64,000 bases of DNA from Phoronis australis (taxonomy: Eukaryota > Phoronida > Phoronidae). Of this stretch, positions 12,301 through 22,578 are shown piece after piece. The translations under genes were made by a program, and so were the position numbers. A model generated the notes under the pieces. That model searched no databases. It worked only from the letters and a program-made list of their open reading frames with translations, and was not told the DNA's origin. The stretch is from contig NMRA01000286.1 of assembly GCA_002633005.1 (NCBI GenBank), positions 96,067-160,066 of the forward strand. Reading direction: 5' to 3'. Position 1 is the first letter of the stretch; each line of letters starts with the position of its first letter.

Positions 12301-12591
12301 GAGGCCAACGTAATGAGTTTCCTAACTTTAGGACAAAGGAGATTTCTGTGCAGGACAGTCCTGTTGCCTTTTTCTGAAGTTTTCAAGCTGAGCAGAGGGA
12401 TTGCTTTTGATACTTGTTGGACTGATATTTATGACTCAAAAGTTTATTACTGACATCTGTCACTGCTGGTTTGTCATTTGTCATGTTTTTGTCAACAGGT
12501 GGTGCCTAAGCTGACTCCAGCAATAATGTCAGAGATTGATGGTGTGCTTGGCAACAAGCCGTTGTCACGGCGTGAAACTGCCAGCAGGTAG
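327..12591 (+). CDS. KCNAB: Voltage-gated K+ channel beta subunit (Kv-beta, aldo-keto reductase family), 3' seven exons
   Basis: Seven exons splice in phase into the C-terminal two thirds of a Kv-beta protein. These cytosolic tetramers bind the T1 domain of Shaker-type channels, carry NADP(H) and alter inactivation and trafficking. Visible landmarks, in order: [27 protein letters not shown], with the Asn that replaces the usual aldo-keto reductase His in Kv-betas; [16 protein letters not shown] (cofactor loop); [17 protein letters not shown]; and [12 protein letters not shown] (cofactor phosphate region). The N-terminus and the Asp/Tyr/Lys of the active site are upstream of the window. All junctions are GT/AG and phases agree (736 coding bases including the stop). 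Invertebrates usually have one such gene, so KCNAB1/2/3 cannot be assigned. Identification is from recalled family sequence, not a search. Confidence 0.95.
800..886 (+). CDS. KCNAB: Kv-beta exon b
   Basis: Encodes [20 protein letters not shown] followed by KPDPTTPME. The Asn in FAN is the Kv-beta replacement for the catalytic His of other aldo-keto reductases. The donor gtaagc is strong. Confidence 0.95.
887..3548. other. Kv-beta intron, no gene seen
   Basis: AT-rich intron. Apart from the 62-bp hairpin near its 3' end I see no coding exon, RNA gene or recognisable element. Confidence 0.6.
3341..3404. repeat. 62-bp hairpin element with perfect 14-base arms
   Basis: TCATGGGCGGCGCA at 3341-3354 is the exact reverse complement of 3391-3404. 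The loop holds a second perfect palindrome, GGGGGCTATAGCCCCC. The CATGGGCGG end is like those of the 5-bp-TSD miniature elements elsewhere in the window. Flanks (actat / actga) match at only three of five bases. Confidence 0.7.
3549..3634 (+). CDS. KCNAB: Kv-beta exon c
   Basis: Begins with the last two bases of a Glu codon and encodes [20 protein letters not shown] then RWSTAEIM, the conserved TSRWS cofactor-contact strand of the barrel. The acceptor is ttgacag and the donor gtgagt. It ends in phase 0. Confidence 0.95.
3893..5404. mobile_element. Non-autonomous DNA transposon, about 1.5 kb, imperfect terminal inverted repeats
   Basis: The left end ACCGTATTCGCCCTAATAAG and the reverse complement of the right end (ACCGTATTTTCC..TTAATAAG) match imperfectly over about 25 bases. 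Both continue into GCGCC/CTCCC-type sequence. The interior has only short open frames with no recognised transposase. No target duplication is clear. It lies in the Kv-beta intron. Confidence 0.6.
5645..7778. mobile_element. 2.1-kb non-autonomous DNA transposon with long block-structured inverted ends
   Basis: The element runs from TGATACACTGTAAAAT to ATTTTACAGGGTATCA and is flanked on both sides by GTGCTC (5639-5644 and 7779-7784), a likely 6-bp target duplication. Each end extends over 100 bases inward and contains several TGTTACATTTTA blocks in both orientations plus a shared GCTAAGCCTCTC segment. The inversion is imperfect because the right end has an extra block. No transposase frame is visible. 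Confidence 0.8.
7907..7957 (+). repeat. Direct repeat, upstream copy (partner 9985-10035)
   Basis: GGCCACAGAAATAGAGCAAT and flanking bases recur 2078 bases downstream as GGCCACAGAAATAGGGCAAT. The pair brackets the family P element. The downstream copy forms part of the pyrimidine-rich region before exon d. Confidence 0.75.
7954..9428 (+). mobile_element. Dispersed repeat family P, longest copy
   Basis: The element opens with ATGCGCCCACATATTTATAT, which folds on itself (GCGCCCACATA...TATGTGGACGC). It closes with a GTGGGCGCAT segment, so the ends share an inverted ATGCGCCCACA core. The interior is a roughly 427-bp unit repeated in tandem, marked by GGATCCG, CCCCCTAGTGGCAATTTTA and GATGACGCTATCCTCCC. 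It is non-coding as far as I can see. Other copies start near 25600, 36055, 44438, 51310 and 57549. Confidence 0.75.
9650..9730 (+). repeat. Short tandem repeat, three units of about 31 bp
   Basis: Three consecutive units share the core AAAAATGAAAGGTAATTT with variable A tracts between them. Confidence 0.8.
9985..10035 (+). repeat. Direct repeat, downstream copy (partner 7907-7957)
   Basis: Matches the upstream copy with a few substitutions and a small gap. It lies about 40-90 bases before the exon d acceptor. Confidence 0.75.
10074..10194 (+). CDS. KCNAB: Kv-beta exon d
   Basis: Starts in phase 0 after aatctag and encodes [20 protein letters not shown], then [20 protein letters not shown] and the first base of Gly. 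The donor is gtactc. Nearly every position matches the vertebrate Kv-beta consensus. Confidence 0.96.
10497..10591 (+). CDS. KCNAB: Kv-beta exon e
   Basis: Completes Gly and encodes [20 protein letters not shown] then [18 protein letters not shown] is the conserved cofactor loop. The acceptor is ctgcag and the donor gtgagt. Confidence 0.96.
10592..12027. other. Kv-beta intron, nothing recognised
   Basis: No exon-like sequence or repeat with clear ends. A moderately GC-rich patch lies around 10700-11250 without a supported gene. Confidence 0.5.
12028..12237 (+). CDS. KCNAB: Kv-beta exon f
   Basis: 70 codons in phase 0: [20 protein letters not shown] through to [16 protein letters not shown]. 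It contains the C-terminal helices and the loop that covers the nucleotide in Kv-beta structures. The acceptor is cttatag and the donor gtgaga. Confidence 0.96.
12499..12591 (+). CDS. KCNAB: Kv-beta last coding exon
   Basis: Encodes [20 protein letters not shown] followed by [10 protein letters not shown] and TAG. The length and the GNKP motif match the family C-terminus, though the final residues are lineage-specific. A possible splice after CAG at 12588 to an exon at 18511 would also end ...ASR, using TGA instead of TAG. Confidence 0.92.
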   Translation: MVPKLTPAIMSEIDGVLGNKPLSRRETASR

Positions 12592-15500
12592 AACTAATTT
12601 AAAGTTACTTTGAATTGGACAAACTCATTTTAGTTGATCTTTCATATTTTCGCCTGTTGGTAATTATTTGTTATTTAGTGATCAGTTAATTATTTTCTGT
12701 TGCATTTTTGTGAAGCATTCGTGAATGCAAAATGATTTTCATTTCAAAGTGGGAAAAATGAGCCAAGTTTATCTTAAACCAGTTTTTGTGATCATTGAAT
12801 GACGAAATGTTTAAAAATTTCACTATTTTCATTGTGTAGTACACTGTAATGACCTGTTCAGTAATGCTGTAAAACAAGAGGATAACACCAGGCCGGGTTG
12901 TGTTACTAATCTTGAAGTGTTTTGCAATATTCGTCTGAGCATAAATTTATTTGTTTGTGAATATGAAATATAGTCTGACTGTGGAAAAGGTAACGGAGAG
13001 CATGACGAGGGTTTGAAAACAGGAATATTAATGTCAATGGAATCCCTGTCCTTTGATTTCACTGTGCACTTTGCAGTTTTGCCAAATTTAAGACGGTTGG
13101 AAAATCAGCGTGTATGGACTCATTCATTCCCAAACTTCAAATCTTTGTTTGGTGGAAGTTCTGTAATGTTTTTTATGTCCTGCGGCACCTCTTTCCTTTT
13201 GGTTTGGTTTCAATTTATTTTTGCATTTGTGTTTGTTTGGCAGTTGCTGCAGTAACTATGTCAATGTGTTGTGGATACAGCCAATATCTGCGTCAAATCG
13301 TCATGTAGAAAAAGTTACGTTATGTGTTTTTATCAGATTTTCTGGTTTCAAACCGACAAGTGAGGAATTTTTTCACCAAAATGCTCTGCAGGTAACAGAG
13401 ATTGGCTGATATTTGAATTCATATCACTGCACTGTTCCCTATTGTATATGCATGCAAACTCAAGTATCCTGGGATTGTATATACAATGGATGTACTTGTA
13501 TGTACAGTGTGATATATGCGTTGTTTGTAGTACGTCCAAAGACAGCAGATGACAGGTCAGTTGAGGGTGACGTGCACGTCCACATTAAAATGCGTAACAT
13601 TTCATCGGTTGGCAGATCTAAAGCCTTATGGCAAAATAAGTAAAGTAATCGCACCAGGTACCATTTCCCATTATGACGTGTAATTTCACAAAAGTGACTG
13701 GCAATCAAATAGTGCTGCCATCTTTTAACTTTCTGATAAACTTCTCCTCATTCTTGGTCACAATGGATCACTAAGTGTGATGAAGATTTGCATTTACCTC
13801 TAGCTGTTATGAAGTGAAATCCCAGTTCATTTTGTCCCATTACGGTACGTATGGTGTGTGTTGCAGGGATACTTGGCATACATTGCTCAGCATTTTTTAA
13901 CAACTGGCTGCAACAAAAAATGGTATCAACTCTTCTGGCGGAGGGAACTGGGCCAGAACAATTTTTTTGTTTTAAGGACTTTAGATCTGCCAACAAGCTT
14001 ACGGTATATACTATAATAGAGTTGCTTCTTTAGTGAATTGCTAACTTAAACTAACGTGTGTTCTATTAAGTGTAACAGCTGGCTGACGAATGCAGTGGCT
14101 TTAAATGCTTCATGAGTTGCCTAAAGCAATGGGCATTGACACCCTATAGCTGTTGCTGGGGTCATTGTTTAACAATGTGTCATATGTCGGTCAAAATTGT
14201 GTGAATCTTTAAAAGTTACTGAGAGCCATAAATATCCCTCGAGTGTCATTTAAGAAAAGCAGTTTGATTTCTGTGTTGTTGTCTTCAAAAATATTAAGCA
14301 TCCTGCATACTTGACGAGTGTTATGAAAGTTAAAGCCGTGTGAATTTCCGAGTCATAATAGTTTGATTGAACTGTTATGGACTAGGAATCGTACATAGGA
14401 ATGAATATTGCTGGATGCCATCAGCTCTCGCTAATCCTAGTTTATAATATTATACAGATATTACTGGCCATTTTCTAAATCACCCTCCTGTGTCTTAGAA
14501 ATGGGCATAAAATCCTATCAGACCTTTACTCACCAGTTAGCTGTGTGTGAACTCCTGGTATGTTGACTTGCGCTTGTCTCTACTTCTAGTAACAACTCTA
14601 GGGTAACCGCACAAAATAAAAAGCATTAATCTCGGGGTGAGTTTCCACTTCTTAATCCACTACCACCTATCTCAGGTGGAACACGTCTTCACCTTACACA
14701 CAATTTTGATTGCACGGTGCTGGGTCTAGTTCATTGAGTGACGTTTCATCTAACACCTGAAGTGTGTTTCACTCAGTCAAAGCATCAGTTTTGATTACTA
14801 AAGAGCTGCTGACATCTTATACTATTTGAGATGTTGTCTGCTTATTTACTGAAAATGATTTTTTTGCATTTCAGAAATAATATTAAAAATACTTTAGTTT
14901 AGGGCACACTATATTATACCAGTGGAATGTGTTTTGCCTATTCTGAAACAAAATAACTCAATTTGCAAAATTAACATCAACACTGTTTGTGTGCTGTTGC
15001 CCAACAGCATGTGGTAAAGTGTTGAGCATTTATAGAATTGTGCCAAGCCTTTGAAAAATAGCAAAAATGCAACTCTAGGAAATGGATTGTGCCCCACATT
15101 GATGACTTTGCAGTAATTCTAGTATGTTTCCATGTTGCCCAAGTTGGCTCGTCTGACGTTGGCGCATTTGCAGTATGATCAATTTGAAAATGATGAAGTC
15201 TTTTTATCACATTTCTTAATTGAATGCCTATGTTTTGACTGAGGATTGAAACCACTTTATTCGTTAATTTTCACCAGATCACAGCGCTTCTAGTTTCAAT
15301 GAGTGGTGTTTCCTGTGCTTGTTTGATTCATCAATCTCTTCTCTGCTAGCTTTGCTCTTTAGTCCAACTTCATAGCATGTTTCTTCTCATGGCCAGCTGA
15401 ATGTTCTCGAGTAGGTGGAAAATTTTAGCTGCAGGGTGTCCAACTTTGGAAATGTTTTATAGCATCAAGTTTTGAAACAAGAAGGATAAAATCTTGTGGC

Positions 15501-15598
15501 GGTGATGGTGGACACCTTGAAATTAACTTGTATATTGTGTAGAAGGTGAGGCGAACGTTTCGCTGCTCCGAACGTTTGTTAATTTTCAACAAGAAGAG
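12592..15598. other. Downstream of the last Kv-beta coding exon, nothing recognised
   Basis: AT-rich sequence with only short, low-complexity open frames. It may be 3'UTR or an intron if the exon at 18511 is used. Confidence 0.5.
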
Positions 15599-16009
15599 AT
15601 CTGGGCCCTGTCTCTAATCTTTGTACTCGAAACGAACTCGAAACTATTTTTGGCAATTTCTCTGCTCCTTTTGTGCGAACTTAAGATAATTGGTTTTCAG
15701 ACTGTGCTCGAATACGTTATAGTTTATGCATAGGAGTTTCTAGTTCAAGTTTGCCCTTGGAGACCCTTATATTCGTGCTACAAACTCGAGTAAAAACTCG
15801 AAATTTCGAGTTCAAACTCGAACTTATTGCTTTAATATTGGGTTTACAAACTGTGAACTAAAGGCAATAAATTATCTACGTAAGTTATTGAGTACTCGAG
15901 CATAGAATAATAGACACTTATCTTGATTTCGTCCAAAAGTAGAGTAGAAAATGCCAAACCTAATTTCGAGTTCCATTTCGAGTAAAAAGATTGGAGACCG
16001 GGCCCAGAT
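15599..16009. mobile_element. Miniature inverted-repeat element (411 bp)
   Basis: The left end ATCTGGGCCCTGTCTCTAAT and the reverse complement of the right end (ATCTGGGCCCGGTCTCCAAT) match for about 45 bases with few changes, continuing into repeated TACTCGAAA / AACTCGAAA motifs. There is no internal coding sequence. A target duplication is not obvious. Confidence 0.8.
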
Positions 16010-16035
16010 TAGTTTTACAAAGCTTTTGTAATTCA

Positions 16036-16562
16036 CATTACGGCATTTTCCCGTTCAGTGACTTTACCATACGTAGGGGGTTGTGAGTTTGTGATAACAT
16101 CTAGGTTTTTTGTTAACTGTCAAGCACAGTCTTTTTTCTGGTATGACAGCAGGTAGGCCAATTATCTACCTGGCTTATTACAGACCACGTGTTAACACAG
16201 CCAAACCCAGAGCGAATTGGTACGTTCGGGAAGAAATTGTCGTAATTTCGGCTGTAGTTCGATGATTTTGGCGATTCAAAAACTAAACATGATCACCATT
16301 TGACGAGGATTTCATAAATGCTGTTGGTTCATGTTCAAATATGTTATAACTTAACTTTTATTTTTATCAGCTCATCCCAGTCAGGCTAGATAGTTACGAT
16401 CTTATTGCAGTTATCGAACAAGAGAGAGCTGGCCCTCCAACCATAAATGCCAGAATGGAGTTAATCAGTCATGTAAGATATTGGCTACAGGGGTCATCTT
16501 CCCAACTTTTTGTTAGGCTATAGAATCGAACAAGTTGGGAGCAACGGGAAAACGCCGTAATG
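16036..16562. mobile_element. Miniature inverted-repeat element (527 bp)
   Basis: The left end CATTACGGCATTTTCCCGTT and the reverse complement of the right end (CATTACGGCGTTTTCCCGTT) differ at one base. It lies 26 bases from the previous element and has no coding content. Confidence 0.8.
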
Positions 16563-18510
16563 AGTGGGTTGAAGTTACTGTGTCATAACCCTGTACTCTT
16601 CACAAAAGGTATAGTTCTGAAGCTGAGAGTACTTTTCAAGTCGAAGCAGCCAGCAAAAATTATGCTTACTGTAATCTTCTAGGTTTTTTCAACTGTGTGT
16701 TGTGTGCCACTTTTTTCAAATACATTTTGAGCCACGTTGTGTCGGTGTAGGTAAACCCTTAGGGTACCCAAGTTCCAAAAGCGAGCACAGTCAGAATTTC
16801 AGCAACTGCACATTGTTATTGTTATTGTTACTAGTACGTACTATGAAGTTTGAAAGTACACAATGTTTACAATATTATTATTACAGTAATGTTGTTACTA
16901 TCCAGTGTGAAGGTACACGTAGTGCGTCACTCATGTTAATGTCACTTAGTTTCAGAGTTTGTTGGTTGTAATGACACACTATAGACTGGTGTGCAATGTT
17001 TCTTCACAATGTAGCGCTGACAGAATAGAGTTTGGTAACCTTCCATTTATGGTAAAGTCTAACCAATTTGGGACACAAGTAATTGACTATGGTTGCGAAT
17101 GCTCAGAATTGAAAAAAAAATATTCTTTGATGTTACACTGTCGCTACGGTACAGAACTTGAAGCTTGCCAAGCAGTAATTTGGTGCAGCTATGTATCTTT
17201 TATGGAGAAAAGTAGAAAATAAAACTTCACTTGTCCGCTAGTGTCCTAATATGTGAGATTTTACTTGCCGTATTTAACATCTATGATACCTGTTGATGTG
17301 CAGATCTCATCACAATACTTTTCACATGATTAGCTTATTCCTGGTTCACATGCAAGCTAAAATGCTAGCGACCTTTGACCTATCCTCACATCAGTCAATT
17401 TATGGCAGAAAGTGAATGTGTTTTGACATCCAATGTTTGATTAAAAATGACTCGGGTGTTAAGCAAACAAAATAACCGCTGGGGAAAGTTACCTCTTCAT
17501 GGGCAGCTCGTCTGTCTGGCTATAACAATAGCTTTTTCACCAGCATTTTAGCCATTGAAACTGCTAGCATTTTCACCTGTCATGTGAATCTAGGGCTATT
17601 AATCTCAGGATGATTGTTTTCTATGAAACTTTTGTAATGTTATGTAGAAGTCGGTATTTAATCAGACTTGGACCTCGGAGGTTTCCTTCATTATTAGCTT
17701 ATTATCGTTTTGTAGTTATTGGAATGTTTTCTTCACTGATAACCAGATTGTATCTTGTTCTCATCAGCTTGTGTTTTCAGTTTTAAGGCGTAAATGCCTG
17801 TATTAGAGAATTAACGGCTGAAAAATATGAAAATCATTTTGTCAAAGATCTTACGTCCAGCTGAAAGAAAAAATGATGTCGCTACTTGATTGTGAACGCT
17901 ACACTGTGTTTCTTTTGAAACAAAACAGTACAACGAACATAAATTATAGCCTGTATTCAAACTTGACAACCATTTTCAAAAGCCACCTTAAAGTGTGGCG
18001 TGCCAAGAAAACCAAGATATGATGGTCTTACCTAGGACAGGAGTACGTTTGATAAAATAGGCTTCACATTTTCAGTTGTAAAAGTGAATCCTAGTGCCCT
18101 AACTCGTGGTGTTCCAAATAATATCTTTTCCAATCCTAGGCACTGTTTTTGCAACATAAATAGATATGATGAAATAGTTGAATGACATATTGGTCACAAA
18201 TTAATACTTTAATTGATATCTCCAGATATTGCATGATTTAACTTAGCAAAGAAACCGCAAATTTACGAGACAGTGTACAATAAATTCTTAGCTGCATAGT
18301 CTGTATAATGTGATCCTTTACGAGATTCAGTTAAAACTTACTTAATCCACTAAGTATACAACAGAATTTTGACCACACATTCAGTAGAAGCGCCTGATTT
18401 TTCAAAAAAAAAATTTCAACCCACAATTGGTAACAAGAGACATCCATTTCCCTTCACTGCTGGTGTATGTGTAAACTTGATATGCTGATGCCTTTGTTCT
18501 TGCCTTGCAG
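16563..18510. other. Non-coding stretch, nothing recognised
   Basis: AT-rich with microsatellite-like TTATTG runs near 16815-16890. No exon or element ends found. Confidence 0.5.
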
Positions 18511-18720
18511 GTGACAATCAGAGAGCCGGGTCTCTGTTCCGGCAGGGCCCGCCCCCCGCGTAGTCATGCGTCCACCTCCTCCTGGAGCCAGTGGGGCAGA
18601 CAACATGCAGGCGCCTCCTTGTGTAATTCAATGAAACCATTTGGCCGACGGTGACAACTCACATAGACTCTATTGGAACATTTCAATTCCTCCATTACAG
18701 GCAGGGTTGTAATGAAGCCG
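18511..18720 (+). other. Possible 3'UTR exon of the Kv-beta gene
   Basis: A good polypyrimidine tract and ccttgcag acceptor are followed by about 150 bases that are clearly more GC-rich than the surroundings. Joining 12588 to 18511 makes AG+G TGA, so the protein is unchanged. The donor at 12589 (gtagaa) is weak. The right boundary is arbitrary; no clear poly(A) site was fixed. Confidence 0.35.
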
Positions 18721-21700
18721 TTACTGTTAGTGATCAGTATGGTGCAGTGTACATGGTCAATGTAAACACTGTTTCAACTTGCTGCATTCACAAGAGCAAA
18801 TTTGCTATGAAACAACAAATTGGCTGAGTCAATGGTTATGATAATCGACCCCTAACCATGGGTCCTGAACACTTCACCTAAAACATTCCCCATGCATCTC
18901 AAGAACTCGCACAAAGACCCTCCCCCTGCACTATTTTTTTGTACACAATACTTGTGACAAAGAGTTCTTGTGAAGCGCTGTGTTTTGTGGAGAGTGGAAT
19001 GGGTTCTGATCTTGGTTAAGTGTTCTGTGGTTCCTGATAAGGGTGTTGTTAATAACTATCGCTAGCAATAACTGCCTTGTCATGGTCCCTGCCTTAAAGT
19101 CTAACGTTTACAGGATCAAGAAAGGAACAAAAAAGATACAAGTAGACAATGGCCGAACTGACCTGTCATGTAAAGGTTGGCCATTGTCGCTTGAATATGA
19201 CTCATGTCTGTCATTTGGCAAATCACACACATTGTAGTGTCAAAACATTCACTTTATACAGTCTCGAATCATGTCACACACACCTTTTTTTGAGAAAAAT
19301 AGATTTCAAAAAATCTTGTGTAAAGTCTTAAGTCTACATGTTATTTGAACTGTAGGTTAATCTGTGATACATGTCCAATGTGCATTGTTCACTTAAAAGT
19401 TGAAACAAGTTGTTTTCTGGCTGCTACAAGAAATAGCCACATAAATAGCATAGGATATTTGACCTGTGAATCGACTTGCTTAAGATCAGTGTGGCGTAGA
19501 ACAATCTGTGAAATTCTTTGCTCTTACCTCATGTGATTTTTGAAAATCATTTATAGATGCAAAGTCATGATATTTCTGTCAGGTATTTGTCAGAGCTACC
19601 TTTCACCATAAATTTTTGACATAATGTTGTACTTTACACATTAATTTTCAAGTTGGTTGGTTGAGATATACTTTAACTATAGGCTTACACCAATGATATA
19701 GTTTAGTGTTTTATGAAAACATGTTCAAGGTATTAGCAATAATCTATATCGAGGAGGACATTTTAGAGATACATCATTTTGTTATAGGCCTTTCTGTCAG
19801 CAATATGTAATTGAATGTTATACTTAATGTGTCAATATTTTGAGCATACTTATAAACAGCCTGGTCCACATAGTGCTGATAGTCACAGTTCCAGCCTTTT
19901 CACTTGTCTGGTTCCCGCAGGTGTTGCATAATAAAATAGTTCTATGACTAACCCAAGATATAGTAGGTGGCGCTAGTATGACAATAGTGTCATACCCATT
20001 GAAATTCATACATTCAGTAAGTCCTGCGGAACCTTTAGCCCACAGATGTCTACATACTGGTGTATTGTTTTCTGCACTCCATCTTTTCAGATATTTAAAA
20101 GGCGGGCCTTCATTGATTAATGAATACTGTACAATCTCACCAATTCTGGACAAAATAATTGCCAAAACTGGCCTTTTTCATTTCCCATGGTCTTCTGACA
20201 TTGTTGCGACTGCCACAACATTGTCATATGGTTGTTTTGCTACTAATCTTGAAGATAACAAAGCATTATGCTGGTGGTACTTAGGTACTCGGGAAATAAA
20301 GATTCAGCATACTGCCATATTCTGTGGTGACATTTTATCGTATCAAGTCGCCTATTGCCTGCCAATATGGTAATGCGTTGCTGCAACACATTGTGTTCTG
20401 GTACTCTTACATAGTGAACTTTCATCTGCTACATTGACGAAAAAGCTACGATTGTGACTCTGATGATATGTTGACCAGGCTTTTAGTCAGTCTCTCTCAT
20501 TGATAAGTGATGCGTTGTCAGAACGGGAATCGGCTCTCTGATTGATTTTGTTGAACACAGATTACCTGTGTTGCAGTGTTATGTTGAAACTATTCTGTTT
20601 AGTGTTTCCTGGAAGTTACCAGGGATTATAATTGTTGATTAGACAAGGTGTTGGTATTTTGGTATTTTTTCTTTGTTTAACTATTTAACCCAAGGCTGCC
20701 AAGGCAATTTAACCAAATGTCATGTGCTGTGGCATCCTTTGCATACATTACAGAAAAAATAAACTGACTGGAATATAACCGTATGATTTTAGACTCTTAA
20801 AGCACCAGTTTATTGTATAGCTTCGGTTTTTTTTGTTTGTTTGTTTTTTTAGAAGTCTCTGAACACACAAGTCTTCCATAAAAGACTGGTTTCTAGCTTT
20901 GATCCTCAAAAGTTTGTAACCACATGGTGTGTTCCGACATCTAGTTTATGGTTATTTTTTAATTTGAATGTGTAGATATTTGTGGTACAATGTTTTGTGT
21001 GACAAAAAGGAGATTAAGTTAAATGCACATGAGTGTTTTGATCATTGGTATACTGGAAAGGGCTGTCTTGTGTACAAAGGCAGACGTCTTGTGTACAGTG
21101 GCAGACATCTTTGTGTACAAACTAGGCAAATGTCTTTGTGTACCAAGGCAAGCATCTTGTGTATGGAACGAAGTCAATGTTCATGGAGCAGGGTGTTGCA
21201 AAATATGAATGTAACCTAAAATTGCACAATCAATGTCATCTATTTTTCATTCTACGGGTAGAGGGCACATATATTGTTAATAAAACTGAGAGAATTCATT
21301 GAACCATGTATGGTGATATTTCACTAGTTAAGTAGAAAAACAAATATAGTCAAACTTGTCATTTGTCCATGGTTCAATGGCTGGAAATAGTAGAGACAGT
21401 ACACTCCAAGCTACTGATGGACTGAAATTTTCTTAGAAGTTGTTGTTGAGAAACTTGCCAAAATATAATTTCTCTTGCTTTCAATAATGTGTGCTAAACG
21501 AGTGAAGTATTGCCATACATTTTTGTGTAAGTGAGGCGAGTCATTTTGAACCGCCGTATGCTGGCTGTGTGTAATTCCATGTAGATCATATCATGGCTTG
21601 CATGTCTGACCATCTCAAAGCAAATTGTGATATATTTATTGGGAGAGGAATTTTTAGCGTGTGGTAGACTTGTTACAATTTTTCTTTCTTTGTTCACATT

Positions 21701-22462
21701 GTAAATATACGAGTTTATAGCAAGTTTCTATTGTCTATTGCCACTTAGGGCAGCGAAAGTTTTTCCACATAAAACGATTTCAAAAATACTGATCCCTGTG
21801 ATTTTTCAAAGAACGTAAAAAGTACATTATTTATGGTTCTCGGCAAAAGCTTCACTCTACATTGTGTCCAGATGAGCAAATCATGCCCTCCCCAAATATG
21901 TAACCAAAGAGAAGCCCAGTAAAATTTTAAGTGAGTTACTTGTTCTTGTACGTTCAAACTACCGGTAATTATTTTCTCATGAACATTTGAACTGTGTTGA
22001 AGCGATAAATATGGTGATTTCATATAGTTTAGTACAATATTTTGACTCTTTAAACAGTCAAAATTAAGATGTCCAAAATTAAATCCAATATATGCAACAG
22101 TAATTAGGCAACATTTACGTAGCACTTAAAGTTACTATTATTATTATTACCAAGTTATTTATCTGGCAAATATTGATATTTCTCCACTCCCCACGACCAT
22201 ACAATGGGTACAACCATTGTCGATGCTTACCGATTAATCCACTTCATGTCTTGTAAAAGTTAGAAGTGCTAAAATGCCCTGTGGTTAAATTAATGGAATG
22301 GGAAAAATACAAGGACTAATGCAAAATTTGTGAAAATGTGGTATGTCTGTGGATTTATATTCCTATTTGCGGGTCCTAATCGTGTCATAATAGTGGCAGA
22401 CAAGCCATCACTAAACATCCATGCAGTTCTCTTCGATACAAACCTAGGACTGACATAATATG
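18721..22462. other. Intergenic or 3' non-coding sequence
   Basis: Several open frames of 60-130 codons lack family resemblance or supporting splice structure. The only structured feature is the imperfect tandem at 21068-21160. Confidence 0.5.
21068..21160 (+). repeat. Imperfect tandem repeat, four units of about 25 bp
   Basis: Units share TTGTGTAC(A)AAGGCA with variable spacers, for example TTGTGTACAAAGGCAGACG and TTGTGTACAGTGGCAGACA. Confidence 0.65.
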
Positions 22463-22578
22463 CAGGGGCGGATCCAGGATTTTTTAAATGGGGCCCAAGT
22501 CAACAATTTGAAAATCCCAGGTTCTATCACTGAAATCAATGAAAAAATGGGGGTCTGGACCCCCTGGATCCACCTATG
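22463..22578. mobile_element. Miniature element of the 5-bp-TSD family, copy 1 (116 bp)
   Basis: Ends are CAGGGGCGGATCCAGG and CCTGGATCCACCTATG. Flanks ATATG and ATATA match at four of five bases. The interior carries GGGG... and ...CCCC tracts near opposite ends, as in the other copies. Confidence 0.75.

Noticed and set aside
19824-20373. Overlapping open frames of 113 and 131 codons on opposite strands
   Set aside because: No family resemblance, no splice context and ordinary base composition. Overlapping frames of this size occur by chance.
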